This document shows, one piece after another, positions 1 through 8,216 of a stretch of 64,000 nucleotides of DNA; the stretch's first letter is position 1, and every line of letters begins with the position of its first letter. Source of the DNA: Schauerella fraxinea (GTDB taxonomy: Bacteria; Pseudomonadota; Gammaproteobacteria; Burkholderiales; Burkholderiaceae_B). The stretch spans positions 372,001-436,000 of the forward strand of contig JAVDKK010000002.1 in assembly GCA_030849945.1 (NCBI GenBank). Direction: 5' to 3'. The notes below the pieces were generated by a model. The model ran no database searches. It was not told where the DNA came from and saw only the letters and a program-made list of their open reading frames with translations. The position numbers were made by a program, and so were the translations under genes.

Positions 1-2258
1 GCGTCTTTCAAGTGCTCGGCCAGTTCGTGTTCGACCAGAGCCGCCTGCGCGCGAAAATCATTGGCGCCTTCGGGCAGCAGCACGATAAAGCTGTCTATCG
101 CGTAGCCGTGGCGAGTGGTGTGAATGCGCGCGTCTTGAATGCCCAGCGATTTGGCATTGAAAAACTGGCAAATCGCCACAAAAAGATCCGGCGCATCGCG
201 GGTGTACACCATCACTTGCAGGCCTTCGCCATGCTCGGTGGGGCGGGCGCGCACGACCGCCTGTTCGGGTGCGACCTGGTAATACAGATGCCGGGTGTGC
301 CACGCGATATCGGAGGCATCGTGCCGCAGGAAATACGCGACGTCCAATTGGCGCCAGAACGCCTCTCGCGACTCGTCGCGCAAGCCCGCCAGGCGGGTCA
401 ATCGCACCGCGTCTTTCTTGCGCTCGTTGAGCACGGTGTTGGCGTCGGGCCGTTCGCCGCCCAGCGCGTCGATCGTCAGGCGGTACAGGTCTTCGAGGAG
501 CTTGCCTTTCCAGGCATTCCACACTTTGGGACTTGTGCCGCGAATGTCGGCCACCGTCAGCAGATACAGCGCCGTCAAATGGCGTTCGTCCTTGACCAGT
601 CTCGAAAATTCGGTGATGACGTTGTGATCCGACAAGTCGCGTTTCTGCGCAACGGTAGACATGCTCAGATGCTGCCGCACCAGGAATTCGACGAGCTCGG
701 CGTCTTCCGCATCGAGACCATGGTCGTGCGCGAAGCGGCGTACATCGCGCGCGCCCAATTCGGAATGATCGCCGCCTCGGCCCTTGGCGATGTCGTGAAA
801 CAAGGCGGCGACATACAACAGCCAATGCCGATCGAAATTGGCCATCAACTGCGTGGCGAACGGATACTCCTGCGCATGCTCGGGCATGGTGAAGCGACGC
901 AGATTGCGAATCACCGTAAGCGTGTGCTGATCGACGGTATAAACATGAAACAGGTCATGCTGCATCTGGCCGACGATGCGCCGGAACACCGGTAAGTACC
1001 GCGGCAGAATATTGAGCATCGTCATGCGGCGCAGTTCGTGCACGATGCCGCTGGGCTGCTGCAAAATCTGCAGGAACAACTTACGGTTGACCGGATTGCG
1101 ACGGAACTGCACGTCGATGCGGTCGCGCGCGTGCCAGATCGCCCGTTGGGTGCGTGCCGACAGTCCCGTCAGTTCGGGATGCTGCTGCATGGTGAGAAAC
1201 GCGCGCAGCAGGAGCGTCGGATTGCGCTCGAATGCATCGTCAAGCACGATGTCGAGACGGTCGTGCAGATTGCGAAAGTCCTCGTCAATCGGCACCGCCT
1301 CGCTATCCGGACGCGGGAAAAGGTGTTCTTCGATGTTCTGAACGAGCACGGTGTTCAGTTGCGTCACCAAGCGCGCGGCCCAGTAGTAACGCTGCATCAG
1401 GATCTCGCTGGCGCGGCGGGTAGACGTACCCGATAAGCCATATACCTCGGCAAGCGCGGGCTGCAGGTCGAACAACACGCGGTCCTCGCGGCGCTTGGCG
1501 AGCATGTGCAATTCGATGCGCAGGCGCTTGAACGCTTGCTCGGCGCGGCGCAGGTCGCGCGCTTCGGAAGGCGTGAGCATGCCGGATTGAGCGACGTCGC
1601 GCCAATTGCCGCCCAGGCCAGCCGCCCGCGCCATCCATAAAATGACTTGCAGGTCGCGCAGTCCGCCCGGCGACTCTTTGCAGTTCGGCTCGAGTGCGTA
1701 GGGCGTTTCCTGATAGCGTGCATGCCGCTGTTGCATTTCGAGCCGCTTGCCCCGGAAAAAACGCCGCGCATCCAGGCGTTGCGTCATTTCGGTTTCGAAG
1801 CGCTTCATCAGGCTGCGGCTGCCCGCGATCCAGCGCGATTCGAGCAGCGCCGTTTCAACGGTGATGTCGGCTTGTGCCTCGACCTTGCATTGCTCGATCG
1901 TGCGCACGCTATGCCCGGGTTCGAAACCCAGATCCCACAGCGCGGCCACAAAGGCGGCGATGCGCTCTTCGTCATCCGCGCCGGGTTCGTGCGGCAACAA
2001 GACGAGCAGGTCGACATCCGAATGCGGATACAGCTCGCCGCGCCCATAGCCGCCCACCGCCGCCAAGGTGGCCCCGACCGGCAGCGGGTGTACGCGAACG
2101 AGTTCGCGCAGGCCGGCGTCGCAGATCTTGCGCAGGTCGTGCAATAGCGTATCGGGGCGCTCGTGCTCGCGAAATTCGGCAATGGCGGCTTGCCGTTGTT
2201 CGGTCAGGCGCTGACGCAAGGTCGTCAAATCGGCGGGCTGCGTACGTGCAATCGGCAT
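1..2258 (-). CDS. glnD: [Protein-PII] uridylyltransferase / uridylyl-removing enzyme (3' end cut by window edge)
   Basis: GlnD is the cytoplasmic nitrogen sensor that uridylylates PII (GlnB/GlnK) when glutamine is low and removes the UMP when it is high. About 752 residues are present. The nucleotidyltransferase motif GYGRGELYPHSDVD is at about residues 70-83, with the aspartate pair that binds metal. A phosphohydrolase HD pair in FHDIAKG sits at residues 488-489. The first ACT domain follows, and the last hundred or so residues (second ACT domain) lie beyond the window. The ATG at 2258 was chosen because it lies 20 bases after the map stop codon and starts a protein that reads through the family motifs at the usual spacing. 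It runs in the same direction as map and is probably co-transcribed with it. Confidence 0.95.
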   Translation of the reverse strand, partial: MPIARTQPADLTTLRQRLTEQRQAAIAEFREHERPDTLLHDLRKICDAGLRELVRVHPLPVGATLAAVGGYGRGELYPHSDVDLLVLLPHEPGADDEERIAAFVAALWDLGFEPGHSVRTIEQCKVEAQADITVETALLESRWIAGSRSLMKRFETEMTQRLDARRFFRGKRLEMQQRHARYQETPYALEPNCKESPGGLRDLQVILWMARAAGLGGNWRDVAQSGMLTPSEARDLRRAEQAFKRLRIELHMLAKRREDRVLFDLQPALAEVYGLSGTSTRRASEILMQRYYWAARLVTQLNTVLVQNIEEHLFPRPDSEAVPIDEDFRNLHDRLDIVLDDAFERNPTLLLRAFLTMQQHPELTGLSARTQRAIWHARDRIDVQFRRNPVNRKLFLQILQQPSGIVHELRRMTMLNILPRYLPVFRRIVGQMQHDLFHVYTVDQHTLTVIRNLRRFTMPEHAQEYPFATQLMANFDRHWLLYVAALFHDIAKGRGGDHSELGARDVRRFAHDHGLDAEDAELVEFLVRQHLSMSTVAQKRDLSDHNVITEFSRLVKDERHLTALYLLTVADIRGTSPKVWNAWKGKLLEDLYRLTIDALGGERPDANTVLNERKKDAVRLTRLAGLRDESREAFWRQLDVAYFLRHDASDIAWHTRHLYYQVAPEQAVVRARPTEHGEGLQVMVYTRDAPDLFVAICQFFNAKSLGIQDARIHTTRHGYAIDSFIVLLPEGANDFRAQAALVEHELAEHLKD

Positions 2259-2277
2259 GGGAGCGGGCAGGGTGCTA

Positions 2278-3096
2278 TCAAGCGACAGTGGACGGGGCGC
2301 TTTCGGTGATGAAGGCGGGCGGCGCTTGCATCTCCGGCGAGACGGTCAGCACTTCGTAGCCGTCTTCCGTGACGAGAACGGTGTGCTCCCACTGGGCCGA
2401 CAGGCTGTGGTCGCGCGTGACGACGGTCCAGCCGTCGGCCAACTGGCGGATTTCGCGGCGGCCGGCATTGATCATCGGCTCGATCGTGAAAATCATGCCT
2501 GGAACCAGCTTGACGCCCGTGCCCGGCTTGCCATAGTGCAGCACCTGAGGATCTTCATGGAACTTGCGTCCCACGCCGTGACCGCAAAATTCGCGTACCA
2601 CCGAAAATCCGTGCTTTTCGGCGTATTTCTGAATCGCGTTGCCGATATCGCCCAGCGTGGCGCCCGGGCGCACTTGCTGAATGCCGAGCCAGAGGCAGTC
2701 GAACGTGATGTCGGTCAGGCGGCGGGACAGGATCGTGGGCTCGCCCACATGAAACATCCGGCTCGTATCGCCAAACCAGCCGTCCTTGATGACGGTGACG
2801 TCAATATTGAGTGCATCGCCCGATTTCAAGACCTTGTCGCCGGGAATGCCGTGGCAGATCTGGTGGTTGACCGAGGTGCAGATGGCGCCAGGAAACGGCG
2901 TGTGGCCAGGGGGCGCGTAGCCGATGGTGGCCGACTTGACGCCGAATTCGTTCATTTTCTCGAGACACAGCCGGTCGAGTTCACCGGTAGTAACGCCGGG
3001 CTTAACGAAGGGCGCGATGTAGTCGAGGATGGTGGCGGCCGTCTGGCAGGCGGCACGCATTTGGGCCAATTCGGCCTGGTCGGTAACTATACCCAT
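2278..3096 (-). CDS. map: Methionine aminopeptidase type I
   Basis: Removes the initiator methionine from nascent proteins in the cytoplasm. The product is 272 residues, normal for type I enzymes. All metal ligands and catalytic residues are visible: His82, Asp99 (NIDVT), Asp110 (GDTSRMF), His173 (GHGVGRKFH), Glu206 (IEPMIN) and Glu237 (WEHTV). The frame stays open 109 codons further upstream to 3423, but that extension has no family similarity and would cross the rpsB promoter and leader. The ATG at 3096 starts the family-typical N-terminus, MGIVTDQAEL. No clear Shine-Dalgarno precedes it. It is divergent from rpsB and upstream of glnD. Confidence 0.95.
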   Translation of the reverse strand: MGIVTDQAELAQMRAACQTAATILDYIAPFVKPGVTTGELDRLCLEKMNEFGVKSATIGYAPPGHTPFPGAICTSVNHQICHGIPGDKVLKSGDALNIDVTVIKDGWFGDTSRMFHVGEPTILSRRLTDITFDCLWLGIQQVRPGATLGDIGNAIQKYAEKHGFSVVREFCGHGVGRKFHEDPQVLHYGKPGTGVKLVPGMIFTIEPMINAGRREIRQLADGWTVVTRDHSLSAQWEHTVLVTEDGYEVLTVSPEMQAPPAFITESAPSTVA

Positions 3097-3439
3097 ATGG
3101 CAACTTGAGAACTGTAGCGGAAAAATAGTATGATTATAGGCTTTCCCAAAAAGCGGCCAGGGTTTTGGTTCACTCCAAGGTCTGTGTGCTTGGCGGGAAA
3201 GATGGAAGTCGGAACGCCTGAAAGACGCTTCGAACCTGTTGGATGTATCCGCTGAAGGTACCCACCTAATTTGCAGTCTGAAAGTGTGGTGCCTGCAGGA
3301 CAGTTTCAAGTGTACGTCAGTCGATCGTTCCAAATCGCGTGGCGCGCCAAATAGGGTGTTGCGTGCGGGTCTGGCCAAAGGGGCTGATTCTGCGCGGGAT
3401 ACGGGCGTTTGCCACAAGACCAAACCCTAGGAGAAAATT
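3097..3439 (+). other. map-rpsB divergent intergenic region with rpsB leader
   Basis: A 343-base stretch without a recognisable gene. It contains the rpsB promoter near 3105-3134, which implies a leader of about 300 bases ahead of the rpsB start codon. S2 autoregulates its operon through the mRNA leader in E. coli, so a structured leader is reasonable, but I could not identify a specific fold by eye. The reverse-strand map promoter must also lie here and I could not place it. Confidence 0.5.
3105..3134 (+). promoter_or_regulatory. Sigma-70 type promoter for rpsB operon
   Basis: TTGAGA at 3105-3110 and TATGAT at 3129-3134 are separated by 18 bases, each matching the sigma-70 consensus at four or more positions. 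Transcription would start near 3141, leaving a leader of about 300 bases before rpsB. No other pair as good was seen in the gap. Confidence 0.6.
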
Positions 3440-4198
3440 ATGTCCTTGATGCGTGAAATGCTTGAAGCGGGTGTGCACTTCGGTCACCAAACCCGGTATT
3501 GGAATCCCAAGATGGCCCCGTTTATTTTCGGCCATCGCAACAAGATTCACATCATCAACCTCGAACAAACCGTGGTGAAGTACCAGGAAGCCACGAAGTT
3601 CGTCAAGCAAGTTGCTGCGCGTAACGGCAAGGTTCTGTTCGTCAGCACCAAGCGCGCTGCCCGCGAGCTGATCGCCGAAGAAGCACAGCGTTGCGGCATG
3701 CCTTTCGTCGACGCCCGTTGGCTCGGCGGCATGCTGACCAACTTCAAGACGGTCAAGACCTCGATCAAGCGTCTGAAGGAAATGGAACAGATCGTGGCCG
3801 ATGGTGGCACCGAGCGCATGTCCAAGAAAGAAGCCCTGATGTTCCAACGCGAACTCGACAAGCTGAACAAGTCGATCGGCGGCATCAAGGATATGGGCGG
3901 TCTGCCCGACGCACTGTTCGTCATCGACGTCGGCTATCACAAGATTGCCATCGCCGAAGCCCGTAACCTGGGTATCCCGGTTGTGGCCGTGGTCGACACG
4001 AACCACACGCCTGACGGTATCGACTACGTCATCCCCGGCAACGACGACTCGGCCAAGGCCATCGCGTTGTACGCCCGCGGCATGGCTGACGCCGTGCTGG
4101 AAGGCCGCGAACAGAACATGAACGGTCTGGTCGAAGAGCTGGGTGAAGGTCAGGAAGGTCAGGAAGAGTTCGTCGAAGTCCAGGACGGTCAGGCCTGA
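3440..4198 (+). CDS. rpsB: 30S ribosomal protein S2
   Basis: Ribosomal protein S2, a structural protein of the small subunit that sits near the head-body junction and is needed for S1 binding. The product has 252 residues, the usual length. The opening MSLMREMLEAGVHFGHQ and the segment ending in FIFGHRNKIHIINL are S2 signatures, and LGIPVVAVVDTNHTPDGID is the second S2 signature. The C-terminus ends in a short acidic, glutamine-rich tail with GEGQEGQEE. AGGAGA seven bases before the ATG is a strong ribosome binding site. It heads the rpsB-tsf pair and is followed by a strong terminator. Confidence 0.98.
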   Translation: MSLMREMLEAGVHFGHQTRYWNPKMAPFIFGHRNKIHIINLEQTVVKYQEATKFVKQVAARNGKVLFVSTKRAARELIAEEAQRCGMPFVDARWLGGMLTNFKTVKTSIKRLKEMEQIVADGGTERMSKKEALMFQRELDKLNKSIGGIKDMGGLPDALFVIDVGYHKIAIAEARNLGIPVVAVVDTNHTPDGIDYVIPGNDDSAKAIALYARGMADAVLEGREQNMNGLVEELGEGQEGQEEFVEVQDGQA

Positions 4199-4230
4199 TC
4201 GACTAGCCTGCCGCGACGGGATTTACACCA

Positions 4231-4258
4231 CGCGCCCCGCTAGACGGGGCGCGTTTTT
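4231..4258 (+). terminator. Rho-independent terminator between rpsB and tsf
   Basis: A perfect 9-bp GC-rich stem (CGCGCCCCG pairing with CGGGGCGCG, loop CTAGA) is followed by five T. It lies between rpsB and tsf, so it probably sets the S2:EF-Ts ratio by partial termination; tsf starts only 19 bases after it. Confidence 0.85.
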
Positions 4259-4276
4259 AGACAGAATGGAGCAAAG

Positions 4277-5155
4277 ATGGCCAACATTACCGCCGGAATG
4301 GTGAAAGAACTGCGCGAGAAGACCGACGCGCCCATGATGGAATGCAAGAAGGCGCTGACGGAAGCCGAAGGCGACCTCGCGCGTGCTGAAGAAATTCTGC
4401 GTGTGAAGCTGGGCAACAAAGCCAGCAAAGCCGCCTCGCGCGTGACGGCCGAAGGCCTGATCGGCTTGTTCATTACGCCCGACGCCAAGCAAGGCGCCGT
4501 GATCGAAGTGAACTGCGAAACCGACTTCGTGGCCAAGAACGACGACTTCATCGCTTTTGTGAATGCAGTTGCCGAACTGACCGCGACCAAGAACCCCGCC
4601 GATGTCGACGCGCTGTCCGCGCTGCCGATGGGCGAAGGCACGGTTGAAACGACGCGCTCGGCGTTGATCGGCAAGATCGGTGAAAACGTCGCGATCCGTC
4701 GCTTCGAGCGCATCGGTACCGACAACAAGCTGGCAAGCTACGTGCACAGCGGCCGTATCGGCGTGCTGGTCGAGTACTCGGGCGCCGACGAAGTGGGCAA
4801 GGACGTCGCGATGCACATCGCTGCGACCAAGCCGAAGGCCCTGAACTCGGATGGCGTGTCGGCTGACGACATCGCCAAAGAGCGTTCGGTTGCCGAACAG
4901 AAGGCCGCTGAATCGGGCAAGCCGGCCGATATCGTCGCCAAGATGGTTGACGGTACGATCGCCAAGTACCTGAAGGAAGTGGCTTTGGTGTCGCAGCCGT
5001 TCGTCAAGAACGACAAGCAAACCATCGAGCAGATGTTGAAGGAAAAGGGCGCCGCAGTGTCGCGCTTTACCCTGTACGTCGTCGGTGAGGGCATCGAGAA
5101 GAAGACCAGCGACTTCGCCGCAGAAGTGGCAGCCGCCGCAGCCGGCCGCGCCTAA
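4277..5155 (+). CDS. tsf: Translation elongation factor Ts
   Basis: EF-Ts is the guanine nucleotide exchange factor that reloads EF-Tu with GTP. The 292-residue product is full length. The N-terminal TDAPMMECKKAL motif (about residues 16-27) contacts EF-Tu, and NCETDFVAKNDDF is the second family signature. It begins at an ATG preceded by TGGAGC. It sits in the conserved rpsB-tsf-pyrH-frr order, between terminators on both sides, so read-through or an internal promoter must supply it. Confidence 0.98.
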   Translation: MANITAGMVKELREKTDAPMMECKKALTEAEGDLARAEEILRVKLGNKASKAASRVTAEGLIGLFITPDAKQGAVIEVNCETDFVAKNDDFIAFVNAVAELTATKNPADVDALSALPMGEGTVETTRSALIGKIGENVAIRRFERIGTDNKLASYVHSGRIGVLVEYSGADEVGKDVAMHIAATKPKALNSDGVSADDIAKERSVAEQKAAESGKPADIVAKMVDGTIAKYLKEVALVSQPFVKNDKQTIEQMLKEKGAAVSRFTLYVVGEGIEKKTSDFAAEVAAAAAGRA

Positions 5156-5171
5156 GTCGTATGTAGTATCC

Positions 5172-5209
5172 CGGCCGGCTGAACGTTGGTTCGGTCCGGC
5201 CGATTTTTT
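5172..5209 (+). terminator. Rho-independent terminator after tsf
   Basis: The 7-bp stem CGGCCGG / CCGGCCG (5172-5178 and 5196-5202) contains a further inner GAAC/GTTC helix and is followed by six T at 5204-5209. It separates tsf from pyrH. Confidence 0.8.
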
Positions 5210-5250
5210 GTCTTAAACTTTCTTCGGAAACGTCCCTGGGGATATAACCT

Positions 5251-5967
5251 ATGAGCAGCAGAGCGTACAAGCGGGTTCTTCTCAAACTTTCCGGCGAAGC
5301 GCTGATGGGTGGTGACGCCTACGGCATCAACCGCGCCACCATCGTGCGGATGACGGAAGAAATTGCCGAGGTCGCCGCCATGGGCGTCGAGCTGGCCATC
5401 GTCATCGGCGGCGGCAACATCTTTCGCGGTGTTGCCCCGGGTGCCCAAGGTATGGATCGCGCCACCGCCGACTACATGGGCATGATGGCCACCATCATGA
5501 ACGCGCTGGCGTTGCAGGATGCGTTGAAGCATCGCGGCATCGATACGCGCGTGCAGTCGGCCCTGAATATCGACCAGGTCGTCGAGCCCTATATTCGTCC
5601 CAAGACCTTGCGCTACCTCGAAGAAGGCAAGGTCGTGATCTTTGCCGCCGGTACCGGCAACCCGTTTTTCACCACCGACACGGCCGCTGCGCTACGCGGG
5701 GCTGAAATCGGCGCCGAAATCGTGTTGAAGGCGACGAAGGTCGACGGGATCTACAGCGCCGATCCCAACAAGGATCCGGACGCGACGCGCTATTCGCGCA
5801 TCAGCTTCGATGAAGTCATCAATCGCCGGCTCGAAGTGATGGATGCCACGGCATTCGCCTTGTGCCGCGACCAGAAACTACCTATCAAAGTGTTTTCGAT
5901 CAACAAGCCCGGCGCGCTCAAACGTGCGGTGGCTGGCGAAGACGAAGGCACCTTGGTACACGTTTGA
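5251..5967 (+). CDS. pyrH: UMP kinase
   Basis: Phosphorylates UMP to UDP in pyrimidine nucleotide synthesis; a hexameric cytoplasmic enzyme of the amino-acid-kinase fold, allosterically controlled by GTP and UTP in bacteria. The 238 residues begin with the phosphate-binding segment LLKLSGEALMG, followed by the glycine-rich VIGGGNIFRG, the UMP-binding DYMGMMATIMNALALQDAL region, and the ATP-site KATKVDGIYSADP. GGGGA lies ahead of the ATG. It is followed 16 bases later by frr, as in most proteobacteria. Confidence 0.98.
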   Translation: MSSRAYKRVLLKLSGEALMGGDAYGINRATIVRMTEEIAEVAAMGVELAIVIGGGNIFRGVAPGAQGMDRATADYMGMMATIMNALALQDALKHRGIDTRVQSALNIDQVVEPYIRPKTLRYLEEGKVVIFAAGTGNPFFTTDTAAALRGAEIGAEIVLKATKVDGIYSADPNKDPDATRYSRISFDEVINRRLEVMDATAFALCRDQKLPIKVFSINKPGALKRAVAGEDEGTLVHV

Positions 5968-5983
5968 TTCTTAAGGAAGAACA

Positions 5984-6544
5984 ATGAGCGTTGCAGAAGT
6001 CAAAAAATCAGCCGAATCGAGAATGGGCAAATCGATCGATACGCTCAAAGTCAATTTGTCGAAGATTCGTACGGGCCGCGCGCATGCCGGCATTCTCGAT
6101 CACGTCCAGGTCGAGTATTACGGCTCGCCCGTGCCGGTCGGCCAAGTGGCCAACCTGACGCTGGTCGATGCCCGCACGATCAGTGTGCAGCCGTACGAAA
6201 AGCACATGTCCGGCCCGATCGAACGCGCGATTCGCGACTCCGATCTGGGCTTGAACCCCATCTCGATGGGCGACAACATTCGCGTGCCGATGCCCGCGTT
6301 GACGGAAGAGCGCCGCCGCGATTTGGCCAAAGTGGTCAAGAGCGAAGGCGAAGATGCCAAGATTGCCGTGCGCAACCTGCGCCGCGAAGCGAACGAAGCC
6401 TTGAAGAAGTCGGTCAAGGACAAGGACATCTCGGAAGACGACGAGCGTCGTGCCTCTGACGACGTGCAGAAGTTGACCGACCGCTGTGTGGCAGAAATCG
6501 ATAAGATGATCATCCAGAAAGAAGCGGAGATCATGACCGTCTAG
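5984..6544 (+). CDS. frr: Ribosome recycling factor
   Basis: Splits post-termination ribosomes together with EF-G. The 186 residues are the family length. The N-terminal ESRMGKSIDTLKVNLSKIRT helix and the segment with PYEKHMSGPIERAIRDSDLG, then MPALTEERRRDLAKVVK, are diagnostic of RRF. A good ribosome binding site, AAGGAA, precedes the ATG. It lies between pyrH and uppS with gaps of 16 and 12 bases, so the three are likely one transcript. Confidence 0.98.
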   Translation: MSVAEVKKSAESRMGKSIDTLKVNLSKIRTGRAHAGILDHVQVEYYGSPVPVGQVANLTLVDARTISVQPYEKHMSGPIERAIRDSDLGLNPISMGDNIRVPMPALTEERRRDLAKVVKSEGEDAKIAVRNLRREANEALKKSVKDKDISEDDERRASDDVQKLTDRCVAEIDKMIIQKEAEIMTV

Positions 6545-6556
6545 GTCGATCCGATA

Positions 6557-7318
6557 ATGATCAGTTCGACACAAGCCGTTCCGGCCACCTCAGACGTCCC
6601 GCGCCATGTGGCCATCATCATGGATGGCAATGGTCGCTGGGCGACGCGGCGCCGTCTTCCCCGCACGGCGGGTCACGCCAAGGGTGTGCAGACGGTGCGG
6701 CGCATCGTCGAGGCCTGCGCCCGGCGCGGCGTCTCCTACCTGACGCTCTTTGCCTTCAGTTCCGAGAACTGGCGGCGCCCAGCCGACGAGGTCACCTTGC
6801 TCATGCGCCTGTTCGTACAGGCGCTCGAGCGAGAAGTGGATCGGCTTGACGAGCAGGGCGTGCGGTTGCGGGTCGTGGGCGATCTGGATGCCTTCGAGCC
6901 ACGACTGCGCGAACTCATTCGTCAGACGGAAGCCCGAACGGCGCATAATTCCTTGCTGACGCTCACGATCGCCGCTAATTACGGTGGTCGTTGGGACATC
7001 TTGCAGGCGACCCGTGCAATGCTGGCCGCCAATCCGCAATTGGCGCAGTCGCCCGAATCCTTGACCGAGTCGCAACTCGATCAGTATTTGTCGATGGCCT
7101 GGGCGCCCGAGCCCGATCTGTTCATCCGCACGGGCGGCGAGCAGCGGATCTCGAACTTCATGATCTGGCAGCTGGCCTACACCGAGCTTTACTTCACCGA
7201 TCTGTACTGGCCCGATTTCAGTGCCGCGCAGCTCGATGCCGCGTTTCAGTGGTATCGCACTCGCGAGCGCCGATTTGGCCGCACGAGCGCACAAGTCGAG
7301 GCACAAGCTGCCTCATAA
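6557..7318 (+). CDS. uppS: Undecaprenyl diphosphate synthase (cis-prenyltransferase)
   Basis: Condenses farnesyl diphosphate with eight isopentenyl units to make the C55 lipid carrier for peptidoglycan and LPS sugars. The 253 residues show the catalytic IMDGNGRWA (Asp near residue 23), GHAKGVQTVR, the SSENWRRP region with its conserved Ser/Glu/Asn/Trp, and the C-terminal EPDLFIRTGGEQRISNF motif that binds the second substrate. Located 12 bases after frr and 25 before cdsA, in an isoprenoid/lipid run with dxr. Confidence 0.97.
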   Translation: MISSTQAVPATSDVPRHVAIIMDGNGRWATRRRLPRTAGHAKGVQTVRRIVEACARRGVSYLTLFAFSSENWRRPADEVTLLMRLFVQALEREVDRLDEQGVRLRVVGDLDAFEPRLRELIRQTEARTAHNSLLTLTIAANYGGRWDILQATRAMLAANPQLAQSPESLTESQLDQYLSMAWAPEPDLFIRTGGEQRISNFMIWQLAYTELYFTDLYWPDFSAAQLDAAFQWYRTRERRFGRTSAQVEAQAAS

Positions 7319-7343
7319 CGCGATCAATTAACAGGAGCAGGCC

Positions 7344-8216
7344 ATGTTGGGTCAGCGTGTCATCACCGCCGCCATATTGTTGATCGTTATTGCCGGGGCG
7401 CTGATGGTGCCCAGTGTCTGGCCCTTCGTCGTGCTCCTGGCGCTTGCCACAGGGGCTGCTGGATGGGAATGGCTGCGCTTGACCCTGCCCGGCGACCGTC
7501 GCGCGAGCTGGGCGCTTGTGGGTGGCCTGGCGATGTTCGTCATCGCCATCACGCTGGCGTTTCAGTGGATCGGGCCGCTCAAGCACGAGACGTCCAGCGG
7601 ATTGACCGCCAGCCTGATGCTCCAGGTCCTGGTGCCCTTGACCTCCGCCATCTGGATCTTTGCTGTCATCCCGATGATCGTCCGCGGCCGCGCCGATGCG
7701 CCGCCGGGAAGTGCATTGCTCTCCATTTTCGCCTTTCCCGCGCTGCTCACCACATGGGGCGCCTTGACGCTCATGTTCCTGGGTCTCGGTGCCAAGCTCG
7801 TGCTCACGCTGCTGGCGGTAGTCTGGGTGGCCGATATCGCCGCCTACTTCGTGGGCCGCGCGATCGGCAAGCGCAAGCTGGCACCGCGCGTAAGCCCAGG
7901 TAAAACGGTCGAAGGCGCGCTCGCGGGCGTATTGGCGGTGGTCATCTGGATCGCTGCCACGAGCTTCTGGCCCGGCAGCTTCGGCTATGAACTGGCACGC
8001 GTCTGGACGCTCTTTGGCGCACTGATGATCGCCGCGTTGCTGGGCGTATTGTCGATCGCCGGCGATCTTTTCGAATCGCTGCTCAAGCGCCGCGCCAAAA
8101 TCAAGGATTCGAGCAATCTGCTGCCCGGGCATGGTGGCGTCTTCGATCGTATCGATGCCATTCTGTCGGTCACGCCGGTGGCGCTCCTGTTCCTGACCCA
8201 AGGAGGCTTTGCTTGA
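7344..8216 (+). CDS. cdsA: Phosphatidate cytidylyltransferase
   Basis: Integral membrane enzyme that makes CDP-diacylglycerol, the precursor of all phospholipids. The 290-residue product is almost entirely hydrophobic with about seven or eight membrane segments. The C-terminal signature (residues about 160-285) contains VADIAAYFVGRAIGKRKLAP, VSPGKTVEGALAG and GDLFESLLKRRAKIKDSSNL, ending in GHGGVFDRIDA, the CdsA family pattern with the metal-binding aspartates. AGGAG precedes the ATG. The stop codon overlaps the TTG start of dxr. Confidence 0.97.
   Translation: MLGQRVITAAILLIVIAGALMVPSVWPFVVLLALATGAAGWEWLRLTLPGDRRASWALVGGLAMFVIAITLAFQWIGPLKHETSSGLTASLMLQVLVPLTSAIWIFAVIPMIVRGRADAPPGSALLSIFAFPALLTTWGALTLMFLGLGAKLVLTLLAVVWVADIAAYFVGRAIGKRKLAPRVSPGKTVEGALAGVLAVVIWIAATSFWPGSFGYELARVWTLFGALMIAALLGVLSIAGDLFESLLKRRAKIKDSSNLLPGHGGVFDRIDAILSVTPVALLFLTQGGFA

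Noticed and set aside
3141..3330. 6S RNA gene upstream of rpsB
   Set aside because: The sequence has some short matches to the 3' part of 6S RNA from memory, but I could not build the closing stem and central bubble, so I did not call it.
3097..3423. N-terminal extension of map by 109 residues
   Set aside because: It would overlap the rpsB promoter and leader; similarity to methionine aminopeptidases begins only at the chosen start.
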